Positions 1 to 10,637 are shown, counted from the first letter of the stretch. The stretch is 64,000 nt of DNA from Serpula lacrymans var. lacrymans S7.9 (GCF_000218685.1 NW_006763294.1:2242126-2306125), one strand, 5' to 3'. Made by a program: numbers and translations. Notes: generated by a model from the sequence alone, not told the origin.

Positions 1-534
1 GTGTTTCCCTGTCGAAATTTGGGGTTAACATTACTCCTTCCTATCTCAGGGTTTGCAGTGCATGCTGAATACTGGTAAGCTAGTGACTCTTCCGGTCCTT
101 GTCGAGGCTATCTGAACAAGAGCCTAGGCACCATTGGGTACTGTTTCCAAATCTATGTTACTTGACACCAGATATCCTCCATTACCTCAAACAACTAATG
201 TTGCAGGCCCGGTGTGGTGAGTAGTGTGGCTCACATGGGTTTCGTCTATACCCCTATTAACTTATACGTTGCCGATGAAGATCACCTGACATCACAGCAG
301 TCTACAGCACCATATGATGCCGACCAACTGGAAAAGTTATACTCCGTAGTTGGAGAAATTAAAATCAATTGCAAGGTTACCTCCTAAGATACCTACTTTT
401 TTCTGACATTTCTATACCAGCCCATTCTGTCAACCCTCTAGAATGCCAGCATTCAGTATGGATTGTTGGTAAGTTGTCCGTCCACATGTGACACTGTGCC
501 TATTTAAAATGTTTCTATAGGTAGAATAATGCAT

Positions 535-539
535 GAATT
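535..539. repeat. Target-site duplication, left copy (GAATT)
   Basis: GAATT immediately precedes the 5' LTR and recurs at 6608-6612 immediately after the 3' LTR. Five bases is the usual duplication length for copia integrases. Removing the element and one copy restores a continuous exon. Confidence 0.9.
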
Positions 540-859
540 TGTTAGTTTTGGTGATTCTGCACCTTTGTGCTACCTATATATTTTCATTCCTTTCTCTATC
601 TATTCTTCTATCATTCACTATTGATTGTGTTCTCTATTATTTCGCCTTTGTGGCTGCTTTGTTTACCTTTGTTTACAAAACTTCGGACAGTATTGCAGAG
701 TCCAATGCTTCCTATTCTCTAGTTACTCACATTGGACTCTAGGTACTGTATACCTGTCATACTCTCTAATAATAAAGTTACTCACATTGGACTCTAGTTC
801 CAGTCCCTGATTGCTCTCAGCAAGTGGCTAGACACTTCCTTCAAGCTTTGTTCTTAATA
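540..859 (+). repeat. 5' LTR of the copia element (320 bp)
   Basis: It starts TGTTAGTTTTGG and ends TTCTTAATA, so it lacks the usual terminal CA. The end is fixed by the target duplication. It holds a direct repeat, AGTTACTCACATTGGACTC, near 718 and 777, and an AATAAA at about 768 that could serve as the polyadenylation signal. The small frames inside it are not genes. Confidence 0.93.
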
Positions 860-878
860 GGTTATGAGCCCTGTGCTC
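860..878 (+). other. Primer binding site, initiator tRNA-Met half-molecule type
   Basis: Directly after the 5' LTR lies GGTTATGAGCCCTG. Its complement is CAGGGCTCATAACC, the anticodon stem-loop (CAT anticodon) of eukaryotic initiator tRNA-Met. It therefore pairs with the interior of the tRNA and not with its 3' CCA end, as known for Drosophila copia and yeast Ty5. Confidence 0.75.
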
Positions 879-2004
879 TAGCCATCTTCCTGACCTCATA
901 TCTCACCATCCAAGCGTCCTACTGCTTATCCATTGTAACCATTGTCTTCTGGGACTCTTATTATCTCATCAATCACCTCAGATTACTCTGATCTCATCTT
1001 GATCTCCAACAACAACTCCTTGTTGCAAGTTACCCCCATTTCGGACGCTTTTTTGGTCTTATCTGCACCATATCTCGCCCAATCCTTATCTGATCGTCCT
1101 GTAACTTCTACCATCGTCTTTTACGGCCTAAATAACCCTAGGAGACCTGTCAGAGCGGTTGAATTTGAGCTGGATCTTTCTGTGAGCCTTCATCATCATT
1201 TGATCACCTTTTGGCCCCCTATTCCATATCTCCACATCCTGTGCTCGGATCTTGGCCCTATTTGAGCCATCTACTACCCTATACTATTGCACTCTACACC
1301 GTCAATTTGGGGGCAATCCATCCACTCCATCATCCTCTGTGAAGTTCGCATTTTTGGCACTTTCACCCCTATTGGACTCCTATTGCATATCTCCACATCC
1401 TGTGCTTCACTTCTTGTGATATTTGGGCCATCTATTACTCTATAAAAATGTTCCCTATACCTCTGATTTGGTGGCAATCCATCCATCTTATCTGTCTCTG
1501 CATCAATTTCGACTTTTTGCCCTATTTTTCGCTTTTTGGCATATCTGGTGTGTGCATAAAGCTCCAATCTTCTCTACTCTGTCTATTATCAGATAGAACA
1601 AGCCTATAGACTGTGAAGCTCGCCTGCATTGCCTCAGTTTGCTGTTGCCTAGAGCCTCTCTCAGTCTGCGGTGTTTGGGGAGCTTAAGTCACTTTGTTGA
1701 CTCATATACAAGCCCTATTAACCAACACTGTCTCGAGGCGATTTCTCTGTTAATATCAGTGTGGAATTGAAAGGGGAACACAGGCGTAACCCTGTAGCAG
1801 CACTAGGAAGCCTTAGCACCCTCCTGGATCGCTTTTGGACGCTTTTTGGACGCTTTTTGGACCTATCCTTGCGCTTTCTGACCCTCTCCATATCCTCTCT
1901 CTACCGCCTCACCATCTTATCTGCTCGCCTCCTACTGTTGCCCATTGTCTTTGCCACTATTCCATCGCCTATAGCCGTCTCCTACATCATTTATCATTGC
2001 TCTA
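879..2004 (+). other. Untranslated leader of the copia element
   Basis: About 1.1 kb lies between the primer site and the gag-pol start. It includes an imperfect direct duplication (about 1225-1325 and 1380-1485, sharing CATATCTCCACATCCTGTGC and a GGCAATCCATCCA block) and a short tandem GGACGCTTTTT near 1838-1862. The 107-codon frame at 942-1265 has no recognisable domain and I do not call it a gene. Confidence 0.6.
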
Positions 2005-5000
2005 TTGTCTTATACAACACCCATCATGTCTGACTCTGATCCCAAATTCCATCCCTTGTCTGGCACTAACTACCCCCAGTGGAGTGGTGAAATGCAAGCT
2101 TGGTTGATGACCAAGGGACTGTGGAGGCTCGTCTCTGGCGCTGAAAAGTGTCCTGGGACTGACGCTGAAGCAATGGAGAAATGGGAGTTGAGAGCTGAAA
2201 AGGCTGCTGGTGCATTATATCTCAATGTCACCAAAGAGCAGCGCATCCATCTTGATGGCATCATTGATGATTCTGTCAAGATCTGGGAGAAACTGGCAAT
2301 TGTGCACGTCTCTAAGAAGCCTGGGACGAGATTTAATGCCTATGACGACTTCTTCTCTATCAGAAAGAAGGAGGACGAGTCCCTGCAGTCTCTCATGACC
2401 AGAATTGACGAAGGCATGCATCAGATTCAAAATCTTCGTCCTACTGGCTTCTCATTGTCTGAATTGGACGATGAATTGACATGCATGGCCATGATTAGGG
2501 CGCTTTTCGATCAATATGCCCACTTCACTTCATCTCTACTACTTCTGGGCACCTTGGACAAGACCCAGCTCAAGGATGCTTTCCTTGCTGAAGAGGTCAA
2601 TCGCCGTCGTCGTGCTGAAGTCGATTCTGCCTTGCATTCTTCGTCTACCACTGCCAATAGCACCTGCACCCATCCTAACTGCCATCATTGCAACCAATCC
2701 ACCACCTCTACTCGCGTTCAGTGTGATTTCTGTGGTTTACTTGGTCATACCCAAGACAAATGCCACAGATACATTGCTAGTCGCCAACAGGCAGTGGAGG
2801 GTGCTAAGAATCGCTACAAGCGTGGCAATAAGGCTCAGGCAGGCTCCAGCAACTCTCAGAATACCTCTCAGCAGCCCAAATCTTCGCCTAACAATGCCAA
2901 TTCATCTACTGTGGTCACTGAATCAGCTGGGAATGCAAGTCTTCGTTCTATTCATCCCTCTGATCCTCATTGCCCTCTCCAACTTGATGCTGACATTGAT
3001 TGGAATGCAGACACAGGCGCCACTTCTCATATGACACCTCATCGTCATTGGATGCACCACTATACCCCATATCGTGTGCCAATCAAGCTGGCTGATCACA
3101 CTGTTGTCTATTCAGCTGGTGTTGGTACTGTGGTGTTTAATCCTGTGATGAATGGCAAAGTGGCTAGGGCTGTGGAATTCTCTAGAGTGCTCCATGTACC
3201 AGATCTTCAAAATAATCTCCTCTCAGTCTTGTATTTAACTCGTCAAAGTGGTTTCAATGTCACTATTTCGTCTCATTCCATGTCCTTTATGTGTGACAAC
3301 ACTCTCTTGTTCACTGCAACTATCAATGACAACAATGCAGCATTCCTTGATGGATCTACTGCTGCTTGTGTTGAATTGGGACATTTTACTGCGACTATAC
3401 CACTTGATTTGATGCTCTGGCATTGCAGATTGGCTCACCACCATCATGCTGATGTCAAGAGACTGATACAGAGAGATCTGGTCACTGGGCTTACACTGGA
3501 ATCCAAGGCTGCTCCTGATCCTGTCTGTGAACCGTGCTTGTCTGGCAAGATGCATGCCAATCCATTCCCCTCATCTGATACTCGCTCTGCTCATCCTTTG
3601 GACCTCATCCATTCTGATGTACACCAAGTCTCTTCCCCCACATTCTCTGGTTATCGCTACTGGGTCACCTTCATTGACGATCACAGTCGATTCCGTGTTG
3701 TTGTGCCTCTCAAGGCCAAGTCAGATGTCTTTGATGCTTTCAAGAGATTCAAGGCTTATGCTGAGACTCAATTGGAGCGTAAAATCAAGGCTCTGCGCGA
3801 TGACAAAGGGGGAGAGTACATGTCCAAGGAATTTGAGCAATTCACAGATGATCATGGGATTGTCAGACAGCATACCACCAGGAATCGTCCTCAGCAGAAT
3901 GGTGTGGCAGAGCGAGCAAACAGACTTCTGACTGAGCGTATCACTGCCATGTTATCAGAGTCTGCATTGCCTAACAGCTTCTGGGGTGAATGTCTGTCCG
4001 CTTTGGTGCATGTCTGGAACAGGTGTCCCACTGATGCAGTGGCCCATGCCACTCCATTTGAGTTGTGGTATGGACGCAAGCCTGACATGTCTCACCTTCG
4101 CGTTTGGGGCTGCACTGCCTATGTGCATGTGCAAAAGGACAAAAGAGGCGTCTTTGGCTCTCATATGGAGAAATGTGTGTTCATTGGTTACCCTGAGGGA
4201 TACAAGGGATGGAAATTCTACAATCCTACCACCAAGCACACTGTTATCTCTGAGAGAGCTGATTTTGATGAGCGCTACTTCCCTGGCTTGAAGAGGTCTT
4301 CTGACGATGTCCCGCCTCCACCTCCCACTCCACCTTCGCTATCCATGCCATTGGGCCTGATTGAGGATGTCCCTGCACCAGGTCCAGGGGGAGATATGGG
4401 CCCACCAGCTGCGCTTCAGCAGTCTCAACCATTGCCTGACAATGGGCCTCATTTGGACCTTGATGCAAAACCACCTGTGAATCAACCTCCTGAGCTTCCA
4501 AATCACCCTCCTCATCGCTCACCTTCTCCTGACTTGCCTATTGCACTGAGACGCCCTGTAAGGGCTAGGAGACCACCTAGACCATGGTGGCTTCAACACA
4601 GACAACCTACTCCTGCCATTGAGAGTGATGACAGTGATTCTGAGGCAGTTGATGATGAAGTGGCACACTTTGGAGACTCTGCTGAGCCTAGGTCGTTTGC
4701 AGATGCAATGAAGCGTCCTGATGCAGATAAATGGAGAGAGGCAGCCATGGAAGAGCTTCAAGCTCATGAGCGCAATGGTACTTGGTCACTAGTGGAACTA
4801 CCTCCTGGAGTCAAGGCTATTGGTGGCAAGTGGGTCTTCAAGATCAAGCGCAACTCAGATGGCACTGTTGAGCGCTACAAGGCCAGATATGTGGCCAAAG
4901 GTTATAACCAGCGCCCTGGCTTTGATTTCCTCGAAATATTTGCACCTACTGTCCGCATATCATCCATCAGAGTTGTCCTTGCCATTGCAGCCATCCACAA

Positions 5001-6258
5001 CCTCCATTTGCGCTCCATTGACATTTCCCATGCATTCCTGAATGGAGTCATGGATGTCAAGGTCTACATGCATCAGCCAGAGGGATTCCATCAGGGTCCT
5101 CGCAATCTTGTTTGCCAGTTGGACAAGGCCATCTATGGGACAAAGCAGGGAGGCAGAATGTGGAACCAGAAGATGCACACTGTGCTTGAAAAACTCGGAT
5201 TCAAGCGTACTTATTCAGACTCTGCCATCTATGTCTTTAACAGAGCTGATGTGCGCATTATCCTGCCTGTCTTTGTTGATGACATGACACTGGCATCCAC
5301 TTCTACTTCTGCACTTGACCAAGCTGTCAAGGACCTCTCCCTGCACTTTAAGCTTCGTGATCTTGGCCCTACTTCTTACCTACTTGGCATTTCCATCACT
5401 AGAGACCTAAGTAATCGCACCATCTCCCTCTCCCAACATCAGTACACTCTGGACATTCTGGAGCACTTTGGCATGAAGGACTGCAAGCCTATGTCCACTC
5501 CCATGGATCCTGGTTTGCGCCTCACCAAGGACATGTCTCCCAAAACATCCAGTGATGCTGCTTTGATGAAGGACATTCCCTACCTTGCTGCTGTTGGTGC
5601 TCTGATGTATCTGGCCACTACCACTCGTCCTGATATTGCCTACACTGTTGGAGTCCTTGCCAGATATAACTCTAATCCTGGTCTTACTCACTGGAGCGCT
5701 GTCAAGCACTTGTTCCGCTACTTGCAAGGCACCCTTAATCATTCCCTTGTCCTTGGTCCTGATCCCAATTCCACTGAACTCTTCACCACTTTCTCTGATG
5801 CTGATCATGGTGGTGACAAGGACTCTGGTCGTTCTACTGGTGCCTATATTGTCAAGATGGGATCTGGTGCTGTCTCCTGGAGCTCCAAGCTTCAGAACAT
5901 TGTTGCTCTGTCCACCACTGAAGCAGAATACATTGCTGCTGTTGAGGCTGGCAAAGAGATTTGCTGGATGCGAAATTTGTTGAAGGAAATGGGCTATCCT
6001 ATCACCTCTCCTTCCACCCTTCATATTGACAACCAATCTGCCATCTCTGTATCCAAGAACCCTGAGCACCATGGTCGGATGAAACACCTTGATCTGCGAT
6101 GGCATTGGTTGAGAGATGTTGTTGACTCTGGGCAGATTGCTCCTACCTTTGTTCCCACTGCTGAAATGCCTGCAGACTTGTTGACCAAGGCTCTTGCCAA
6201 GCCTAAAGTGGAAGTGTTCAGGAAGATGATGGGACTTATTAGATCAGGGGGGAGCTGA
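2005..6258 (+). CDS. Copia gag-pol polyprotein (1,417 aa)
   Basis: A single open frame encodes the whole replication machinery. Gag comes first and ends in a CCHC zinc knuckle, CDFCGLLGHTQDKC, at about residues 239-253. An aspartic protease follows (DTGAT, about 336-340), then the GAG-pre-integrase segment (LMLWHCRLAH, about 470). The integrase core has Asp in LIHSDV (~538), Asp in RDDKGGEY (~599) and Glu in QNGVAERANR (~635). A proline-rich linker spans about 765-880. The reverse transcriptase has KARYVAKGYNQ and catalytic FVDD at ~1089, and RNase H has SDADHGGD and STTEAEY at ~1262-1315. The order IN before RT defines copia. The RT motif is FVDD in place of the usual YVDD. No internal stop or frameshift is seen. 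Start chosen as the first ATG of the frame. Confidence 0.95.
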   Translation: MSYTTPIMSDSDPKFHPLSGTNYPQWSGEMQAWLMTKGLWRLVSGAEKCPGTDAEAMEKWELRAEKAAGALYLNVTKEQRIHLDGIIDDSVKIWEKLAIVHVSKKPGTRFNAYDDFFSIRKKEDESLQSLMTRIDEGMHQIQNLRPTGFSLSELDDELTCMAMIRALFDQYAHFTSSLLLLGTLDKTQLKDAFLAEEVNRRRRAEVDSALHSSSTTANSTCTHPNCHHCNQSTTSTRVQCDFCGLLGHTQDKCHRYIASRQQAVEGAKNRYKRGNKAQAGSSNSQNTSQQPKSSPNNANSSTVVTESAGNASLRSIHPSDPHCPLQLDADIDWNADTGATSHMTPHRHWMHHYTPYRVPIKLADHTVVYSAGVGTVVFNPVMNGKVARAVEFSRVLHVPDLQNNLLSVLYLTRQSGFNVTISSHSMSFMCDNTLLFTATINDNNAAFLDGSTAACVELGHFTATIPLDLMLWHCRLAHHHHADVKRLIQRDLVTGLTLESKAAPDPVCEPCLSGKMHANPFPSSDTRSAHPLDLIHSDVHQVSSPTFSGYRYWVTFIDDHSRFRVVVPLKAKSDVFDAFKRFKAYAETQLERKIKALRDDKGGEYMSKEFEQFTDDHGIVRQHTTRNRPQQNGVAERANRLLTERITAMLSESALPNSFWGECLSALVHVWNRCPTDAVAHATPFELWYGRKPDMSHLRVWGCTAYVHVQKDKRGVFGSHMEKCVFIGYPEGYKGWKFYNPTTKHTVISERADFDERYFPGLKRSSDDVPPPPPTPPSLSMPLGLIEDVPAPGPGGDMGPPAALQQSQPLPDNGPHLDLDAKPPVNQPPELPNHPPHRSPSPDLPIALRRPVRARRPPRPWWLQHRQPTPAIESDDSDSEAVDDEVAHFGDSAEPRSFADAMKRPDADKWREAAMEELQAHERNGTWSLVELPPGVKAIGGKWVFKIKRNSDGTVERYKARYVAKGYNQRPGFDFLEIFAPTVRISSIRVVLAIAAIHNLHLRSIDISHAFLNGVMDVKVYMHQPEGFHQGPRNLVCQLDKAIYGTKQGGRMWNQKMHTVLEKLGFKRTYSDSAIYVFNRADVRIILPVFVDDMTLASTSTSALDQAVKDLSLHFKLRDLGPTSYLLGISITRDLSNRTISLSQHQYTLDILEHFGMKDCKPMSTPMDPGLRLTKDMSPKTSSDAALMKDIPYLAAVGALMYLATTTRPDIAYTVGVLARYNSNPGLTHWSAVKHLFRYLQGTLNHSLVLGPDPNSTELFTTFSDADHGGDKDSGRSTGAYIVKMGSGAVSWSSKLQNIVALSTTEAEYIAAVEAGKEICWMRNLLKEMGYPITSPSTLHIDNQSAISVSKNPEHHGRMKHLDLRWHWLRDVVDSGQIAPTFVPTAEMPADLLTKALAKPKVEVFRKMMGLIRSGGS

Positions 6259-6277
6259 TGCTTGGGAGGTGCAGCAT

Positions 6278-6287
6278 CAGGGGGGAG
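6278..6287 (+). other. Polypurine tract of the copia element
   Basis: CAGGGGGGAG abuts the 3' LTR and would prime plus-strand synthesis. A similar TCAGGGGGGAGC lies 30 bp upstream, at the end of the coding frame, and could act as a second tract. Confidence 0.8.
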
Positions 6288-6607
6288 TGTTAGTTTTGGT
6301 GATTCTGCACCTTTGTGCTACCTATATATTTTCATTCCTTTCTCTATCTATTCTTCTATCATTCACTATTGATTGTGTTCTCTATTATTTCGCCTTTGTG
6401 GCTGCTTTGTTTACCTTTGTTTACAAAACTTCGGACAGTATTGCAGAGTCCAATGCTTCCTATTCTCTAGTTACTCACATTGGACTCTAGGTACTGTATA
6501 CCTGTCATACTCTCTAATAATAAAGTTACTCACATTGGACTCTAGTTCCAGTCCCTGATTGCTCTCAGCAAGTGGCTAGACACTTCCTTCAAGCTTTGTT
6601 CTTAATA
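6288..6607 (+). repeat. 3' LTR of the copia element (320 bp)
   Basis: It matches the 5' LTR base for base as far as I can read, including the internal 19-21-bp direct repeat. It directly follows the polypurine tract CAGGGGGGAG and is followed by the GAATT target duplication. Confidence 0.94.
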
Positions 6608-6612
6608 GAATT
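6608..6612. repeat. Target-site duplication, right copy (GAATT)
   Basis: This is the partner of 535-539. The next two bases (CG) complete the interrupted exon, which is followed by a GTATGT donor. Confidence 0.9.
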
Positions 6613-7832
6613 CGGTATGTAATGCTTTCCTTTTGCTCGTGTTGAGTCTTAATAACATAAATCAAGCACGAGTTCAGTTTACCAACTTTCATGGCATTCA
6701 GGGTTCTCGGCTTATTTCTTACCATTCAATTCATAAACAAAAGTTTACCCGGTCAACTTTGTTGTCCATTTTATCCCCTATATTTTTTTACACGCCAGAT
6801 GTCCACAGAAAAGCGCTGCACAAGCTCTTTGTAGACGCCGCCATCACAAGTCCCCTTGCATGGAACAAATTCATCGATAAAATCAGTAATGAGCTGCAAG
6901 AGCAGAACCTGTTGGTAAGCATCGGATTTAAGAACTTTATTTTACTATGTAACTAAGGTCTACTTATAGGCAACTATGTTGCTCAATGCCAATGTAGGGT
7001 TCCTAGCCATCCAAACAGTCGACAATGGCAGCAACATTGGCGTCAACGATAACGTCACCCGGTCACCCATACAGGTTGCTAGTTATGTGTTGCTTGTTGC
7101 TAGTGTTGGGAGTATTATCCTTGGCTTGATACTCCTCCGTCACAATCGTACAGAAGTACGAGAGACTGTCGAGGAGGCGGTGAGTCTCTGCATGATTAGT
7201 TTTTGCTGATTTTGATCTGCATCCTGATCTCGAAAACTGTCATGCACAGGTAATTTTCTTAAACAAAATGGGCCACGAAAAGTATGGTCAGGAGGCACTT
7301 CCACTGATCTGCAGTCTTCCCTATGTGTTACTTATGTGGGGGTGAGTTACGATAGGCATACATCTCATTGCAGTCTGGCCCTGATCATTGTTACAGAATG
7401 CTTCTTTTCCTTGTCGCGCTCCTGATGGAGTGTTACTACCCTCGAGCTGAAGCCCCAAGCCTAATTGTAGGAGTAGCTTCACTGACGGTATTTGTACTCA
7501 CATCAGGGTGCATTTACATTTTGAATACTGAACAAAATGGACGACCAAAGTGGTCGTTGAAGATTTTTTTTGATGAACAACTGGAACTCACATCCATGGC
7601 TGATATACCTGTGATAGATGGTTCAGATAATGGATCCCCACCACCGAGCTTGCTTTCATGTTTCTCCAAGAGGTGCATGGCGGTATTCAATGGTCAGGCC
7701 AGGCGAGAACAAGGAGCAGTGATCGAGCTGCTACCTGCAAATACTGTTCAAGGACAGCCTTCCATTCTAGGAGAAGCTTCCCTGCAGCCAGACCGTGAAA
7801 CTTATTTTTTAGGGAATAGGTCGGAAGTATAG

Positions 7833-8254
7833 TTTGAGGATGGGCGGGAGTGCTCAAAGTTGAATCTGTGTTTGTCGAACAGCGATATCTCCTACTAAAC
7901 TTACGAATGGTAGTTTTTGCTGCCAGACTAACTAGTTATAATACATCGATCTGGAGGGTACAGGAAATACTTGGCTAGTCACAGAGTCTCTCTTTTCATC
8001 CATTAGTTCAGCGGCAAAAACTAGAGTACTGCAGCATGGAGAGCATAGAAGCACCGAGACCCGATCGTATATTCTTGCAATTGATACAGAAAACTTAACA
8101 TCGGGATTAAACCAAGCATACAACAGTCGGTATTATGATAGCATCGTAGACTCGAGCTCGTGATACCACCTGCATTGTGCAGATCTCATTGTCAGTAAGA
8201 CAAGGTAAACGTACGGCTGTTCACTGAATTACAGCGCTCATCCGTTAGTCCAGA
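7833..8254. other. Intergenic, nothing recognised
   Basis: About 0.4 kb between the split membrane-protein gene and the small gene at 8255. No convincing frame, repeat or RNA gene was seen. Confidence 0.5.
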
Positions 8255-8634
8255 ATGGAGTACCTGCCAATCTCTTCTACTATGCCGGCCCAGCGTCCGC
8301 CGTTCCAAGACCTCATCTCCTCGTCATTATCAAAAGAGACGCTGAAGCACATGAGTTATATCACTTCACAGGTCGGCTTTCGACGTATTGGAGGTAGCCC
8401 AATCTTTGCATACTCGCTGCACGATACGGATCATCCCTCGCGCCATTTATCTATTGCGGACGATGCAGCAAGGACGGATGTCATAGGTGAGTGCGCTTGA
8501 TCAACAGACTTTTTTCCTGATATATGTACTGTCTCGCTCTAGGCCTGCATGAAGACGCTCATGACGCGCAGAACATCGTTCTTCTAGCTTACTTTGGCTC
8601 AACGGCTGAAGCTGCAGATAATGATGCTCCATAG
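8255..8634 (+). CDS. Small two-exon protein of unknown function (107 aa)
   Basis: Exons 8255-8486 and 8543-8634 are joined in phase across a 56-bp GTGAGT...TAG intron, completing a glycine codon. The product starts MEYLPISSTM and ends AEAADNDAP. It is mildly acidic at the C-terminus, with no signal peptide, membrane span or recognised domain. Support is the clean intron and preserved phase. I do not recognise the family, and it could be a lineage-specific gene. Confidence 0.5.
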
Positions 8635-9847
8635 CTGTACGATATTTGTATGTTGTTGTAAAGCGGTATCAGTGTGTGTATGCTATAAGTAGGCACCTGA
8701 GGCTGCCTGAATGTACTTTCAATCTTTTTTCCTATTTTGAGTCTTGTTGCAACTGCGATTTGGATTGTGGACAACAACCTATCGTAAGCGGTAGAACTGC
8801 GAGGAGAGATCCCCCCTGGCAGCATTGATATTCTGACACCATTAGTCGAGCAGTATAACGAAAACTCGTCTTGCCAAGATTTATTTCCCTTGGTCGCTTT
8901 CATTTGGCACATGTACATGTTCTTCCTAATACCGTGTACGGTTAGTATATTATACCAGTATTGTAAAATGCTCACACCGTGTAGCGCATGAACGTGCATG
9001 AACGTTGAATATATTTTTCCTCAAGCTGAAGGTTATAAGTCCTGAGATAAATTTTACAAGGTGGGCATAATTGAATATGGGGTAACTAGATCCTTCAGCC
9101 AGTACTCATTCGCTGGTCCGATAACGCCTAGACTTGCTGAAATCGATTTCTTCCCGGGCATCCATACAACAGCAGCAACGAGTAAGGAGCCAATACCTTC
9201 GAGAAACGATATGCGCGTCAAGTGCTAGGACAATCGCGACACCGCGATGCAAAGTCAAGGAGGAACGGGAGGCTGACGGTCATTGATTGTTAACTTGTGG
9301 GTTCAGTGTGGATGACCGCTCGAATCCTGTCTTGGCTACAGTGATGATTCCGAGATGAGACGTGCCAATACGACGATAAGCACCAATGATAAGTGTTTGA
9401 TATGACTGCGAGCTGGCCGGGAAGATGCCCACGAAGGTTAACGTTAGCCCAAAGCACGATGACCACGATGCAAGTTCTCTATCACCGCATCCAAAATTAA
9501 TTCAAAAGAACTTCTAGACAGATGTCCCGTGCACGCCAAATTGCAAGCCAGGCGAAACGATATGAGATGCTAGCTTTCCATTGCCTGGCCTTGATGTTGC
9601 AAACGCAAGAAGAGTGTCGCTGTCGATAACAAGGAGCAGCTCGAATGTGGTCGTGGCTAGAGAACATGGCCATAGAATGTGATGGTCATTATGGCATGCG
9701 CAAACACCCACAAACACTCATTTGGTTCTCCACACGGTCTTCACGAAAGTCGCGTCGACGTGTAAATCTGTCACATCAGTACCCTGTATTATACCCGCGT
9801 GCCGTCCCCAGATTCTCTGCCACCAGCACCATTGTACGCTCTAACTT
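8635..9847. other. Intergenic, nothing recognised
   Basis: About 1.2 kb. A minor direct repeat GCATGAACGT lies near 8985-9004. No coding or RNA feature could be supported. Confidence 0.5.
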
Positions 9848-10637
9848 ATGTTCAAATTCATACGGCGCATATCTACCTCTGTCCTCCCTCGCCCAGACCG
9901 GCCGTGGAGAGATGATGGTGAGTACTTTCGAGTTTTATGTTGTGGAGCTTTTTTTCCTGTTCTCGAGTTGTGATTTTCTCGCGTAACTTTTCAACATATT
10001 TGCAGTGGGCTGACTTTACCTCATTATCTCGATAGCCACGTCCAACGCACCGACGATAGGAAGGAAACGACGATACAGCGCGACAGAACGCGAAGATGAT
10101 GAGGAGTCAGTGTCGAGATCGAAGAAGGCGAGGGGAGACTCGATGGCTGTTGACGAAAATTCACTGAACGGTGAAGCATCTACCCCAGGATCGCGAGAGG
10201 AGGATGCTGAGGAGAAGGACAATGTGAAGGATAAGGATGGCGAAGACCTCAACGCTGTAACACGCGGTGTGAAGAAAGTTGAGCTCGAAGATAAGAGTCA
10301 GGGCGACAACTCAAAACTCAAGCCTGAAGGTGTACCTCTACCTGAGTCGCCTGGAGCAACACCCCCTCCTGACTCGCAACCTTTGGATGAGACATCGGAA
10401 GAGGCTGAGGAAGTGAAAGTGAAAGACTCAGAGAACGCTGATGCCCATTCTGTGGCTTCGGGGTCGGGAGAGGAGGATGCTGCAGAGAGTACGCGCGATG
10501 ATGCCACGTTACCGCAAGATATCCCATCTGAGATCGTTGAGGACACTACCAATGCAGGAGAGGCAGCTGCAGCTGTCGATTCCCCATCCAAGCCTGATGC
10601 TCCAGATACTCAGGATACCCCAGAGACAGAAGAATGA
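9848..10637 (+). CDS. Acidic, disordered protein of unknown function (223 aa)
   Basis: Exon 1 is 9848-9917 (starting MFKFIRRISTSVLPRPDRP). Exon 2 is 10036-10637. Splicing at GATAG 10035 keeps phase and gives the junction PWRDDATSNAP, whereas the apparent acceptor near 10006 would lead to a stop. Residues ~30-50 are basic (GRKRRYSATERE, then SRSKKARGD), and the rest is rich in Glu, Asp, Ser, Pro and Thr and is probably unstructured. The short basic clusters suggest a nuclear protein. No known domain is visible and the function cannot be assigned. Alternative reading: a shorter protein starting at the in-frame ATG 10143. Confidence 0.6.

Larger units (their letters stand above)
540..6607 (+). 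mobile_element. Complete Ty1/copia LTR retrotransposon
   Basis: The element has two 320-bp LTRs that I read as identical, a tRNA-derived primer site, a 1.1-kb leader, one uninterrupted gag-pol frame and a polypurine tract. It is flanked by a 5-bp direct repeat GAATT (535-539 and 6608-6612). Identical LTRs and an open pol frame point to very recent insertion and possible activity. It lies in an exon of the host gene in the same orientation. Confidence 0.95.
1..7832 (+). pseudogene. Agaricomycete multi-pass membrane protein gene, split by a copia insertion
   Basis: Function unknown. It resembles a large paralogous family of Agaricomycete membrane proteins. Modelled exons, all phase-compatible: 1-74 (5' end outside the window), 207-370, 421-468, 521-539 continuing at 6613-6614 after the transposon, 6799-6914, 6970-7179, 7250-7341 and 7397-7832. 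Recognisable stretches are ATMLLNANVGFLAIQ (first hydrophobic segment), the membrane span VASVGSIILGLILLRHNR, then SLPYVLLMWG running into MLLFLVALLMECYYP. The tail is hydrophilic and ends at TAG 7832. Intron 371-420 must use a GC-AG donor to keep phase, since the nearby GT gives a stop. The reading frame is otherwise open, so the copia insertion at 540 appears to be the only lesion. The 132- and 184-bp introns are long for this locus and may hide further small exons. Family assignment is from memory of the motif pattern. Confidence 0.6.

Noticed and set aside
942..1265. 107-codon frame in the copia leader
   Set aside because: No gag-like or other motif; the pyrimidine-rich leader gives open frames by chance.
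5407..6105. 232-codon open frame antisense to copia RNase H
   Set aside because: It is the shadow of the strongly biased coding frame on the other strand, with no domain and no promoter.
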